Positions 1-7,800 of a stretch of DNA of 64,000 nucleotides are shown here, in pieces (position 1 is the first letter of the stretch; each line of letters opens with the position of its first letter). Both the position numbers and the translations under genes were made by a program. A model generated the notes under the pieces. It did no database searches and was not told the DNA's origin. It worked only from the letters and a program-made list of their open reading frames with translations. The stretch lies in the NCBI RefSeq assembly GCF_013403915.1, contig NZ_JABFDI010000001.1, forward strand, positions 62,001-126,000. The letters are read 5' to 3'. This stretch comes from Winogradskyella pacifica (lineage in GTDB: Bacteria; Bacteroidota; Bacteroidia; Flavobacteriales; Flavobacteriaceae).

Positions 1-398
1 GTAATGTCTTCATAAGACCCTCCAGGGACTTTAAACTTAATATCGGACTTTGGTTCATCTCCATCAACAACCGCACTCCAATATAAACCCGCATAAACAA
101 TAACATAACAGCTATCATCGCCTGGCACATCTAAATCGGCACTACTAGAGTTAAATGTACTAGCATCACCATCGATATCTACATATACCGCAGCATTTAC
201 GCCGTCGTTTGTAGAGTTTCCATTGTAAGGATTAGAAACATGTAATCCCACATTACTATTTCCTATTAAAAGTATATCTCCTTTTATGGCTTGATCGTAC
301 CGTGGAGAAAATGGCACGAGGTTTTGTGCAGATATGTACTGTCCCAATATTAGAAACAAAACAATTACGACTATTCTAGAAAAAGTAGGTTTTTTCAT
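1..398 (-). CDS. Large secreted surface protein, N-terminal part only
   Basis: The frame opens with ATG at 396-398 on the minus strand and runs off the left edge, so only the first 132 residues are visible. They begin with a signal peptide (MKKPTFSRIVVIVLFLILGQ, then YISAQ). The segment NLVPFSPRYDQAIKGD, followed by IGNS and AGLYWSA, resembles the N-terminus of very large flavobacterial adhesins that usually end in a gliding-motility C-terminal domain exported by type IX secretion; that end is outside the window. It lies 70 bp downstream of the PorP/SprF-like gene on the same strand, as expected for an adhesin/SprF pairing. Family placement comes from recollection of this N-terminal pattern. 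Confidence 0.72.
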   Translation of the reverse strand, partial: MKKPTFSRIVVIVLFLILGQYISAQNLVPFSPRYDQAIKGDILLIGNSNVGLHVSNPYNGNSTNDGVNAAVYVDIDGDASTFNSSSADLDVPGDDSCYVIVYAGLYWSAVVDGDEPKSDIKFKVPGGSYEDI

Positions 399-468
399 GA
401 TAACTTATTTTAATTAATCACTTTATTTCTTGGGGCAAAGACGTAAGTGATAGTTGGCTTAACTATTA

Positions 469-2892
469 TTAATTTTCTATTTTAACTATTGACATTTTTC
501 CATTATATGGTCTATTTCCTTTAGCTTCTAAAGCTTTATTGGCACTTCCTATATCGTTAACTTTATCATAGTATATGTAATATTTACTAGTGTTAACATC
601 ATGGAAGAAATCAACATTGGTTTTTCCAGAAGCAATAACTTTGGTTATAAATTCATCTCTACTTTTCGTATCACTATGAACTGCTATTATAAGGTAGTAA
701 CCACTTTCAATATGTTTTATATTCTTTAATATCTTGATATTATTTCCTTGTGATTCTCCAAAATCAAAATCTTCAGCTTTTAAAGGAGTTTCAGCTAATG
801 GTGTTGTTTCTCTTATGTTTTTCAACTTAGCTCTATCTTGAGTATATCTATCATCCTCACTATTAAAAGCAGCGCGCTTGATTCGTCTTCTTTTTTCAAA
901 TTCAGTAGCTACTTTAATAGCCTCTAATTTTGTTTCTAATTGTGTGTTGACTTCATTCGCTTTTAACTGCTCTGACTGTAATCTTTTAATTTCCTTTTTA
1001 TAGAATAAGGTAACTTCATCTAGGGCAAATGAACCATTAGCAACACGTTCTTCATATAGTTTAGTTAATTCATCTATTTTTTCGCTACGAGATTCTATAA
1101 CATTATCTAAATCTGTTTTAATTGCTCTAAGCGCATTGTTTTCTGCAGTTACACTTTTAAACGGTTTTGGTTGTACTGTAATTCCCTGATCGCTTAAATC
1201 ATTTTCTTCTTTTAAGTCTTTAAGATCTTGGTCTTTGATCGCAATGATATCGTTAAATTGTTGTAATAAATCAGTTTGAATTGCCTTAGAGTCTTCAGTG
1301 GATTTTGCTAAAGTTTGCATTGATTTAGCAAGCGCATCTGTTGGATTAGAAATAGCATCTTCCTCAGCTTCTTGCTCTGCTAATAATGCAGCTTGTGCAT
1401 CAACTTCTTCTTTAGCTTTTTGCTCTGCTAATAATGCAGCTTGTGCATCAGCTTCTTCTTTAGCTTTCTGTTCTGCTAATAATCCAGCTTGTGCATCAGC
1501 TTCTTCTTTAGCTTTTTGCTTTGCTAATAGTGCAGCTTGTGCTTCAGCTTCTTCTTTAGCCTTTTGTTCTGCTAATAGTGCAGCTTGTGCATCAGCTTCT
1601 TCTTTAGCTTTTTGTTCTGCCTGTAATCGTGCTCTAGTTTCTGCTCTTTCTGCCGCTTTTTTGTCTGCTTCAATTTTATCAGATTTAGCCTTTGCTTCAG
1701 CTAATTCTTTAGCTTTTTGTTCTTCTATTAATTTTGCTTCAGCTTCAGCTTCATTCTGTGCTGCTAATATTTCTGCTTGTTTGTCTGCTTCAATCTTAGC
1801 TTGCGCTTTTTTCTCTGCAGCCAATTTTGCTTGCGCATCTGCCTCGGCTTTTGCTTTAGCATCAGTAGTCTTTTTAGTACTAGCTATGCTTGGCTTGGTC
1901 TTTTTAACTACACGACGTTTCTTAGTTCCACCTGAAGATAAAATACTACTTACTTCATCCTCTCGACTGTAATCGTAATAATTGTTGTTTTTAAATCGGT
2001 AAGCTAATGTGATTTCGTGCGAAGGTCCATAATTACTTAAATCTCCAAATGCCGTTTCAAAATTATATTCTATCGCTATTTGTGTTGTAATATTAAGACC
2101 AAGTCCACCAGAAGCTCCATAAAGTGTATTATATCCAGCTTGTGCCCAAATCCCTTTAGGAACTGTTACCATCGCAACTGCAGAAATTATAGTTTCTTCT
2201 TTTTGAAAATCTGATCGTAATAAACCTGTAAACTTACTTTCATCAAAAAAGCCTCTACTATCCATATAACCAGTATACATGACATGTGCTTGAATACTTT
2301 GCTGTGGATTATCTTCTATAAGTGCTGAGGTCTGGAAATTATATAAAGCTAAGTTGTTAATCGCTAAACCAAAATCTAAAAATTCAGTTCCATAATTAAT
2401 TCCTGGGTTAACTGTTAATAGAAAGTTTTCTGGTACGTTTTGTAACGATGGATCATCAAAATTAGTGATTACGTTTGCTGTGTTAACTCCACTTTTATAG
2501 GCTCCGATGTTAAGTCCAAAAGTTAAGTTGCTATCGTAACCTAATTGTGCATTATATGCAAAATTCAAAATACCACCAAAGGTGGTTAATACTCCATAAT
2601 TTTGTTGAAACAAACCTAAACCAGCTCCAATATTTTCTCCAAAACGACCAGAATAACTAGCTAAATAGGTGAGTGGTGCGTTTTCAAATTGAACCCATTC
2701 TCTTTTATTGTAAATGCTGATATATTTAGTTTGTTCTCTAACAAAGCTAAATGTTGGGTTTATAGTATAACGATTAAAGGTTAATGAGTTTCGTGTTGGT
2801 ATGGCAAATGAAACCACTCCGTCATCTTCTTGAGCGTAGAAAGTCTGTATAGAACATATACATAATATAAGAAGTAAGAAATAGGCTTTCAT
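469..2892 (-). CDS. PorP/SprF-family outer-membrane protein with Ala/Glu coiled-coil tail and SPOR-like end
   Basis: A signal peptide (residues 1-20, ending FYAQ) precedes a region of about 290 residues with PorP/SprF beta-barrel character (GLGLFQQNYG, AQAGYNTLYGASGGLGLN). Family members help type IX-secreted adhesins reach the cell surface. Normal SprF-like proteins end near residue 320; this one has 807. After a basic linker (KKRRVVKKTK) come about 180 residues of Ala/Glu/Lys coiled coil with five near-identical 16-residue repeats, a second helical region, and a final segment of about 75 residues (SGYYLIIAVHSD to the end) that resembles a SPOR domain. It starts 1 bp after the CHU_C-domain gene, so the two are probably co-transcribed. 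The tail may reach peptidoglycan. Confidence 0.8.
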   Translation of the reverse strand: MKAYFLLLILCICSIQTFYAQEDDGVVSFAIPTRNSLTFNRYTINPTFSFVREQTKYISIYNKREWVQFENAPLTYLASYSGRFGENIGAGLGLFQQNYGVLTTFGGILNFAYNAQLGYDSNLTFGLNIGAYKSGVNTANVITNFDDPSLQNVPENFLLTVNPGINYGTEFLDFGLAINNLALYNFQTSALIEDNPQQSIQAHVMYTGYMDSRGFFDESKFTGLLRSDFQKEETIISAVAMVTVPKGIWAQAGYNTLYGASGGLGLNITTQIAIEYNFETAFGDLSNYGPSHEITLAYRFKNNNYYDYSREDEVSSILSSGGTKKRRVVKKTKPSIASTKKTTDAKAKAEADAQAKLAAEKKAQAKIEADKQAEILAAQNEAEAEAKLIEEQKAKELAEAKAKSDKIEADKKAAERAETRARLQAEQKAKEEADAQAALLAEQKAKEEAEAQAALLAKQKAKEEADAQAGLLAEQKAKEEADAQAALLAEQKAKEEVDAQAALLAEQEAEEDAISNPTDALAKSMQTLAKSTEDSKAIQTDLLQQFNDIIAIKDQDLKDLKEENDLSDQGITVQPKPFKSVTAENNALRAIKTDLDNVIESRSEKIDELTKLYEERVANGSFALDEVTLFYKKEIKRLQSEQLKANEVNTQLETKLEAIKVATEFEKRRRIKRAAFNSEDDRYTQDRAKLKNIRETTPLAETPLKAEDFDFGESQGNNIKILKNIKHIESGYYLIIAVHSDTKSRDEFITKVIASGKTNVDFFHDVNTSKYYIYYDKVNDIGSANKALEAKGNRPYNGKMSIVKIEN
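1381..1620 (-). repeat. Five tandem 48-bp repeats inside the PorP/SprF-like gene
   Basis: Copies begin at 1381, 1429, 1477, 1525 and 1573, each encoding a variant of the 16-residue unit AEQKAKEEADAQAALL. A degenerate sixth unit follows at 1621. The period is a whole number of codons, so gain or loss of a copy would keep the frame. The region codes for an amphipathic helix. Confidence 0.92.
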
Positions 2893-2893
2893 A

Positions 2894-4357
2894 TTATTTC
2901 ACTACGGTTATTGAACCTTTTTTTGTTTTATTATCAGATGTTGTAATAATGTAATAATACACTTGGTTGATACTGGTTAATTTTAAATCGTTTTCTGGCC
3001 AATTGTTTTGATAGTCATTTGTTCTTAAAACAACTTTACCTTGATTAGACATAATAATGACTTCCGTATCTGTACCGCTAACATAAATTGCAGGTATGAT
3101 CCAGGTATCATTAATACTATCTCCATTTGGGCTGATAAGATTTGGAATGTCTTCGACTTCAGGAAAAAGATCAAGCTCCTCTTCAATAGAAAATAAATAT
3201 TCAATTGAAGTTGTACAGCCTGTAGATTGCGTAATAACGACTCTATAATCACCAAAATTAGTAGCTTCAAATGACGCTCCTGTTGCGCTAGGAATTAAAT
3301 TATCATTTAAGTACCATGTAAACTCAGGCGTTATAGCAGTAGTGGTAATAGTAACCATTAAAGAATCTTCTGATGACATTTCATTAAATTCTGGAACATT
3401 GATTGAGCTATCAAATAATTCGCTTATTAAATCAATTGAACCAGAAGCAGAACAGTCTCCTAAATCTACTTGTACCGAAAAGGTACCAGATTCATTAGTT
3501 TGATACATTTGACTCGTAGCATCTACTATTATATTTCCATCCTTATACCATTGGTATGAAACACCACTTATGGTACTTAAATTAGTGAAACCTTCTCCCG
3601 GACAATATGGATTTCCTAAACTTGACGCTATAGTAGCATTTGCTTCACCTGATACTGCTTCACTAATAGTTACACGATTAGAAAAAGAATCAGAAGTACA
3701 GCTTCCGTAATTTGTTCTCACAAAATATGTCCCTTCGGTATCAACTGATAATGTTGGTCCGTCAGCGACAAAAACAAAAGTTGTTGGTCCTGTTTCCTTA
3801 TACCATTTAAATGTAAGACTTGGATATAGTAGTGGAGAATCATTATTTTCATCACCAGGATTATCTATAGATAGTAAATAACTACCTCCTGCACAATAAG
3901 CACCAGTAGAGACTAAGTTGTTAATGGTAAATGGAGAGTCTTGAATTTTATAATAAGCAGCAAATGGAACCGATCTAGAGCTAGTTGCCACTGGAGCACT
4001 ACTTTTAATACGGATACGATAATTTTCACCAGCCGTTGTTTCTGGAAGAGAAAACGACAAGGTCGCAGGAGAAGTAGTTACAGAACCCGCTTCTGTTGTG
4101 TGTATAATTGTTGAATTTGTAAAATCACCATCAGCATCAGACATCTCAATAGAAAATTGATTAGAGGCATTTAACACAGATTCTGGTGAAAAAATAAAAG
4201 TAGTATAATAGGTATTAAAAGACGCACTTGCACAAGCTTGACTAAATCCTAAATTTGGCGTACCAATTACTATTTGCGCATTAGCTCGTGTAGACACAAA
4301 AACGAGACATAGGCAAATTCCATATAAAAACGGGGTTAGGTAAGTAGGTTTAAGCAT
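2894..4357 (-). CDS. Secreted protein with gliding-motility-associated (CHU_C) C-terminal domain
   Basis: The N-terminus has a signal peptide ending in RANAQ. The middle consists of Ig-like/PKD-like segments with repeated SYQWYKDGN-type and FTWYLND-type strands and regularly placed cysteines. The last 85 residues begin LISPNGDSINDTW and end in SITVVK, which is the CHU_C (type B) sorting domain recognised by the type IX secretion system. The gene directly precedes the PorP/SprF-like gene, matching the known pairing of such cargo with a dedicated SprF-like partner. At 487 residues it is short for a gliding adhesin. Ligand and exact role are unknown. Confidence 0.85.
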   Translation of the reverse strand: MLKPTYLTPFLYGICLCLVFVSTRANAQIVIGTPNLGFSQACASASFNTYYTTFIFSPESVLNASNQFSIEMSDADGDFTNSTIIHTTEAGSVTTSPATLSFSLPETTAGENYRIRIKSSAPVATSSRSVPFAAYYKIQDSPFTINNLVSTGAYCAGGSYLLSIDNPGDENNDSPLLYPSLTFKWYKETGPTTFVFVADGPTLSVDTEGTYFVRTNYGSCTSDSFSNRVTISEAVSGEANATIASSLGNPYCPGEGFTNLSTISGVSYQWYKDGNIIVDATSQMYQTNESGTFSVQVDLGDCSASGSIDLISELFDSSINVPEFNEMSSEDSLMVTITTTAITPEFTWYLNDNLIPSATGASFEATNFGDYRVVITQSTGCTTSIEYLFSIEEELDLFPEVEDIPNLISPNGDSINDTWIIPAIYVSGTDTEVIIMSNQGKVVLRTNDYQNNWPENDLKLTSINQVYYYIITTSDNKTKKGSITVVK

Positions 4358-4411
4358 TGGTTAGGAGTTGTAGTTTTTTAATCTATAAGCTGTTTGGGGG
4401 TTTATCAGTGT

Positions 4412-4447
4412 CATAACATGTTTAAATTTTCATCTAAACATGTTATG
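4412..4447. promoter_or_regulatory. Perfect 13-bp inverted repeat between two surface-protein genes
   Basis: CATAACATGTTTA (4412-4424) is perfectly mirrored at 4435-4447 across a 10-base spacer. Each arm itself contains the palindrome AACATGTT, with the two centres 22 bp apart, about two helical turns. It lies downstream of the beta-helix gene and upstream of the CHU_C gene, both on the minus strand. No T-run follows on either strand, so it could be a hairpin without a U-tract or a double operator. Confidence 0.6.
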
Positions 4448-4488
4448 AGTTAAAATTTATTGTTTACAATAATTAGTAGTGAATTATG

Positions 4489-5811
4489 TTATTCATCCTC
4501 TTCGTCATCATCAAATAAATCATTTGATGCTATAATTTTATTAATTCGTAATCTAAAATCTGGATTTCTACTATTTTCAGAATCAATAAAAGTTTCATCA
4601 TCTGGACCTTTAGAGTACACATTGTCAAAAGCTCTACTACCATACCAACTCTCTAAATCATCATTGTTAGTATTTCCTTTTTTGAAAATATTTCCTTTAC
4701 AGTTATTAAAGTAAGAACGGGTAATTTTAATCTTATCTAAATTTTCACTGTTAATTTCAATTTTATCATCTAAAATTACAGCAGGCTTAAACCCAGAGAT
4801 CACACTTTTATGAATGTTAAACGATGCATCTGGCCCAATAAAAATAGCTTCTTGCACCAAACCTATTTTAATATCATATTTTAAATCATTACTAACATTA
4901 ACTAGCGTTAGGTTTTCTGCTTTTACAAAAGTTTCCTTTTGAGAAGAATCAGCGTTCTCTTTTAAATCATAAGAACTTACATACATACAGCGCGAGCCAT
5001 CCGCACTTGAAATATAAGGCGACCTTACAGCCAATGCATTTTTAATATTACATTGTGTTCCGTAGTTAAAATTATAATCGTTTTTATTAGATCTATAAGA
5101 AACTGTTTTAGTTAAGTCAACTTCTCCGCCTAAAACATTAAAAGAGCTTCCTTCACAGTAACTAACCATAATGTTGCTTATTGCAGTTTTTAGTCCAACA
5201 CCTGCAAGGGTAAGTCCACTAAAATTTCCAAATGCTTTGGTCTTTTTACCAGCGTATTCAATTCTAATATAATTTAATATACCAGAGTTACTGTCAGAAT
5301 TGTCACCACCATAACTAATACTTTCTGTAGATGAAGGGTTTAGACCATAATTAAGAGATGCTACGCTTCCAAATGTATTAATAGGTGCATCACCTAATAT
5401 AAATATCCCACCCCAATCTCCAGGCTTTTTATCTGTTCTGTTAGAAGTGAAAATAATTGGATCCGTTGGTTTACCTTCTGCTATAATTTTAGAGCCGTTA
5501 GCAATAACTAAAGCGCCTTTTGTTTTATAATCACCAAGTATAACTGTACCAGGCTCTATAGTTAAAGTTGTACTATCTGTAACAAAAACGTCACCTAATA
5601 ATAAATAAGTGTTTCTTTTGGTTAATGTGGTGTTCTCAGTAATGTTTCCAGACAATATCTGAGTAGGTTCTTCATAGTTCGCTTTGTTAGGTTGAAAGTC
5701 TGTCCATGAATCTAGCCAATTGTTATAGCCAGTAATTCCCTTTTCTTGTTGGGCAAATAAATTACCAAACACTAAAAGAAAGAAAAGTGTAGTAAAAGTA
5801 ATTTTTTTCAT
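4489..5811 (-). CDS. Secreted right-handed beta-helix protein
   Basis: I place the start at the ATG at 5809-5811, because the following 20 residues (MKKITFTTLFFLLVFGNLFA) form a clean signal peptide; an upstream ATG at 5847 would add 12 residues in front of it. The mature protein has runs typical of a parallel beta-helix: TLTIEPGTVILGD, GALVIANGSKIIAEG, PIIFTSNR and DWGGIFILGDAPIN. That pattern is common in Bacteroidota surface proteins. No type IX sorting domain is visible; the C-terminus is very acidic (DLFDDDEEDE). Function unknown. Confidence 0.75.
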   Translation of the reverse strand: MKKITFTTLFFLLVFGNLFAQQEKGITGYNNWLDSWTDFQPNKANYEEPTQILSGNITENTTLTKRNTYLLLGDVFVTDSTTLTIEPGTVILGDYKTKGALVIANGSKIIAEGKPTDPIIFTSNRTDKKPGDWGGIFILGDAPINTFGSVASLNYGLNPSSTESISYGGDNSDSNSGILNYIRIEYAGKKTKAFGNFSGLTLAGVGLKTAISNIMVSYCEGSSFNVLGGEVDLTKTVSYRSNKNDYNFNYGTQCNIKNALAVRSPYISSADGSRCMYVSSYDLKENADSSQKETFVKAENLTLVNVSNDLKYDIKIGLVQEAIFIGPDASFNIHKSVISGFKPAVILDDKIEINSENLDKIKITRSYFNNCKGNIFKKGNTNNDDLESWYGSRAFDNVYSKGPDDETFIDSENSRNPDFRLRINKIIASNDLFDDDEEDE

Positions 5812-6000
5812 AGTAGGTAAATTTTGTATTGTAAGGGGTTTAATCAATTAAGTCCAAACATATAAATTTTATCTATGAAACACAAATTATATCGACAAAA
5901 TACACACATTTAACTAAAATGTATTGTTAATACTACAAATACCGACTGTTTGTCGGGTATATTTACAATTATTAAGATAGTGTAAAAAAAGGCCAAATAA

Positions 6001-6034
6001 AAAACCTTGACACTTTACGGGTCAAGGCTTTTTT
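6001..6034 (-). terminator. Terminator after the 6.1-6.5 kb secreted-protein gene
   Basis: CCTTGAC (6005-6011) pairs with GTCAAGG (6021-6027) across a 9-base loop. Read on the minus strand the stem is followed by a T-run, directly downstream of the stop at 6060. A T-run on the plus side as well means it could work both ways. Confidence 0.75.
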
Positions 6035-6059
6035 AAACACATAATAATTAAAAAACTAA

Positions 6060-6512
6060 CTAATCCTTTTTATAATCTTCATAGGTATGTAATGCTTTTA
6101 ACGTTGATTCATAAAAAAGAATAGCTGCAATTAAATCTGTGGTATCAGAATAGGGCAATATCTTTTTTTGGAACTCAATGGTACTATCAAAATAAGACGT
6201 AGAAGCATCAATATTATCTTCTAAGGCTTTTCTATTATCTTTTGTATCTGGGATTCCTAGGTTCTCCATGGTTACACCAGGTTTCGTAGCAAATGCTATA
6301 TTTGGAAGAATATTTACAATAACTTCTATTCGTTCTATATAAAGAACTAGCAAGTCACCTTTTTTCATCTTTTTCAGATCTTCTCGACTGTGGTATTTTG
6401 AGATATTTACTTTACCACTAATGATGCTTTGAGACTCGTCTTTCTTCTGAGCAAAACTCATACTGATCATTAGAAAAAATAGAGCACAAAATAAAGTAGA
6501 TTTGGTATTCAT
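6060..6512 (-). CDS. Small secreted protein of unknown function
   Basis: The likely start is the ATG at 6510-6512; a GTG six bases upstream (6516-6518) is in frame. The product has about 150 residues, with a signal peptide ending in SMSFAQ followed by a lysine-rich, mostly helical mature part without cysteines. I do not recognise a family. A good Bacteroidota promoter lies just upstream and a strong hairpin just downstream, so it is probably a single-gene transcript. Confidence 0.65.
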   Translation of the reverse strand: MNTKSTLFCALFFLMISMSFAQKKDESQSIISGKVNISKYHSREDLKKMKKGDLLVLYIERIEVIVNILPNIAFATKPGVTMENLGIPDTKDNRKALEDNIDASTSYFDSTIEFQKKILPYSDTTDLIAAILFYESTLKALHTYEDYKKD

Positions 6513-6542
6513 ATTCACGCTTTTTAGTTAATCTTAGTGCCA

Positions 6543-6572
6543 CAAATCTATACAATTTATTAAATAAAACAA
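6543..6572 (-). promoter_or_regulatory. Bacteroidota-type promoter for the small secreted protein
   Basis: On the minus strand TTG (6572-6570), 19 bp, then TAGATTTG (6550-6543) match the TTG-N19-TAnnTTTG consensus. Transcription would start about 25 bases before the ATG at 6512. Confidence 0.65.
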
Positions 6573-7062
6573 CTATAACACGGCAATTTTCGCAAAACAT
6601 TTTCGCTTACGAAATACATATTTTAAGGTTAAACTGCGTCTTTGCTTGATTAAATGCGTATTTTATCGATGAAATACTTTGTGGTTTTTTGTTTCAATTT
6701 TCGACATAGAATGAATGAATTTTGATAAAAACTGATAATTTAAATATGAAAATAGAGATATAATTCAAGATTAGAAAACAATTCATTTTTAGTGAGAAAA
6801 CTCCTAAATCTAACCATTAGGTTAAGTCATATTGCTTTTTATTTTTGATTTTTTTCAAGGGAATTATTTGATTGATTTAAGAATTAAAATTATCAACGAA
6901 AAATGACTGTTTTGTGTTCTTACTTTGCAATTAATAAGTAGTATTTCATCGGTAAATTTCGCTCATTTTTTCAGTTTATCGTAAAAATCAAGCATTGGTA
7001 TGATTTTTAGATGATTACGAGATAAAAGCATCAATTTTGGTGAAACCCAAAAGCTTATCCTC
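6573..7062. other. Long divergent intergenic region with a repeated palindromic motif
   Basis: No gene is seen. An imperfect 20-bp palindrome (GTATTTTATCGATGAAATAC) lies at 6658-6677, and a near copy of its complement (GTATTTCATCGGTAAATTTC) at 6941-6960. TACGAAATAC at 6608-6617 resembles a half site. The region separates two divergent genes for secreted proteins. Confidence 0.45.
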
Positions 7063-7662
7063 ATGAAAAACCTAATTGCTTTATTCTGTATTATATGCTT
7101 CAATAGCGCATTTCATATTGTTGCAGCACAAGAATTAAAATTGAATAGCCCTATATATGATCGTGCTATAAATCAAATGAGTAACACAGATACGATTCCC
7201 GATTTTAGATCTAAAACAAGTAAACTAAAGTTAACCGGGATTATATATCAAAGTGATGGTGTAACACCTGCAAAAGATGTTATCTTATTTATTGAACAAC
7301 CAGACGAAGATGGTGATTTTGATTTGAGAAATACAGGTGATGCACGTTATGTTTTCCATAGAAGTTGGGTTAAAACAGATTCAGATGGCAGATACACATT
7401 ATATACGTTTGTTCCTGGAGGAGATAGAAGATATAATCAAATGCAACAAATATTTCCGTTAGTTAAAGAGCCATCAAAACAAGAGTATCAAGTAGACTCA
7501 TTTTTATTTGATGAAGACCCACTACTTACAAAAACATGCAGAAAGCGCATGGCTAAAAAAGGAGATACAAGTCGAATTCTTAAGTTAAAAACGGAAGATG
7601 GTATGTTTGTAGCGGAACGTAATATCACTTTAAAAGCTGATAAAACCTTAGCAAAATTATAA
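7063..7662 (+). CDS. Secreted intradiol-dioxygenase-fold protein, iron-ligand histidines apparently absent
   Basis: A signal peptide (to about residue 22, AAQ) precedes an intradiol ring-cleavage dioxygenase-like domain: GIIYQSDGVTPAKDVILFIE, then TDSDGRYTLYTFVPGG and, near the end, DSFLFDEDPLLT, a pattern typical of the flavobacterial branch. Where active members have the iron-binding His-x-His (as in PAHIH), this protein reads MQQIFPLV, so both histidine ligands seem to be missing, although a tyrosine just before (RRYNQ) remains. Classical catechol cleavage is therefore doubtful. It is a stand-alone gene followed by its own terminator. Confidence 0.7.
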   Translation: MKNLIALFCIICFNSAFHIVAAQELKLNSPIYDRAINQMSNTDTIPDFRSKTSKLKLTGIIYQSDGVTPAKDVILFIEQPDEDGDFDLRNTGDARYVFHRSWVKTDSDGRYTLYTFVPGGDRRYNQMQQIFPLVKEPSKQEYQVDSFLFDEDPLLTKTCRKRMAKKGDTSRILKLKTEDGMFVAERNITLKADKTLAKL

Positions 7663-7688
7663 ATTGAAACCCTAAAATATTACCTAAG

Positions 7689-7719
7689 CGTCCTAAAATT
7701 ATTTAGGACGGTTTTTTTT
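7689..7719 (+). terminator. Rho-independent terminator after the dioxygenase-like gene
   Basis: CGTCCTAAA (7689-7697) pairs with TTTAGGACG (7702-7710) and is followed by G and eight T. Confidence 0.9.
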
Positions 7720-7800
7720 GTTCCTATTTCGAATAAGTTTGATTTACATTCAACTTAGTGATAATAATTCCTATTTTTAGTCATACGAAATATAGATATA

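Noticed and set aside
1381-1620. CRISPR-like regular repeats
   Set aside because: The 48-bp units are contiguous, have no spacers and lie inside a coding region.
1298-1972. Open frame of 224 codons on the plus strand
   Set aside because: It is the antisense of the 48-bp repeats in the PorP/SprF-like gene; the product is an artefact rich in Ala, Ser and Cys.
4460-4714. Open frame of 84 codons on the plus strand
   Set aside because: It is antisense to the end of the beta-helix gene and rich in Ser from Glu/Asp codons on the other strand.
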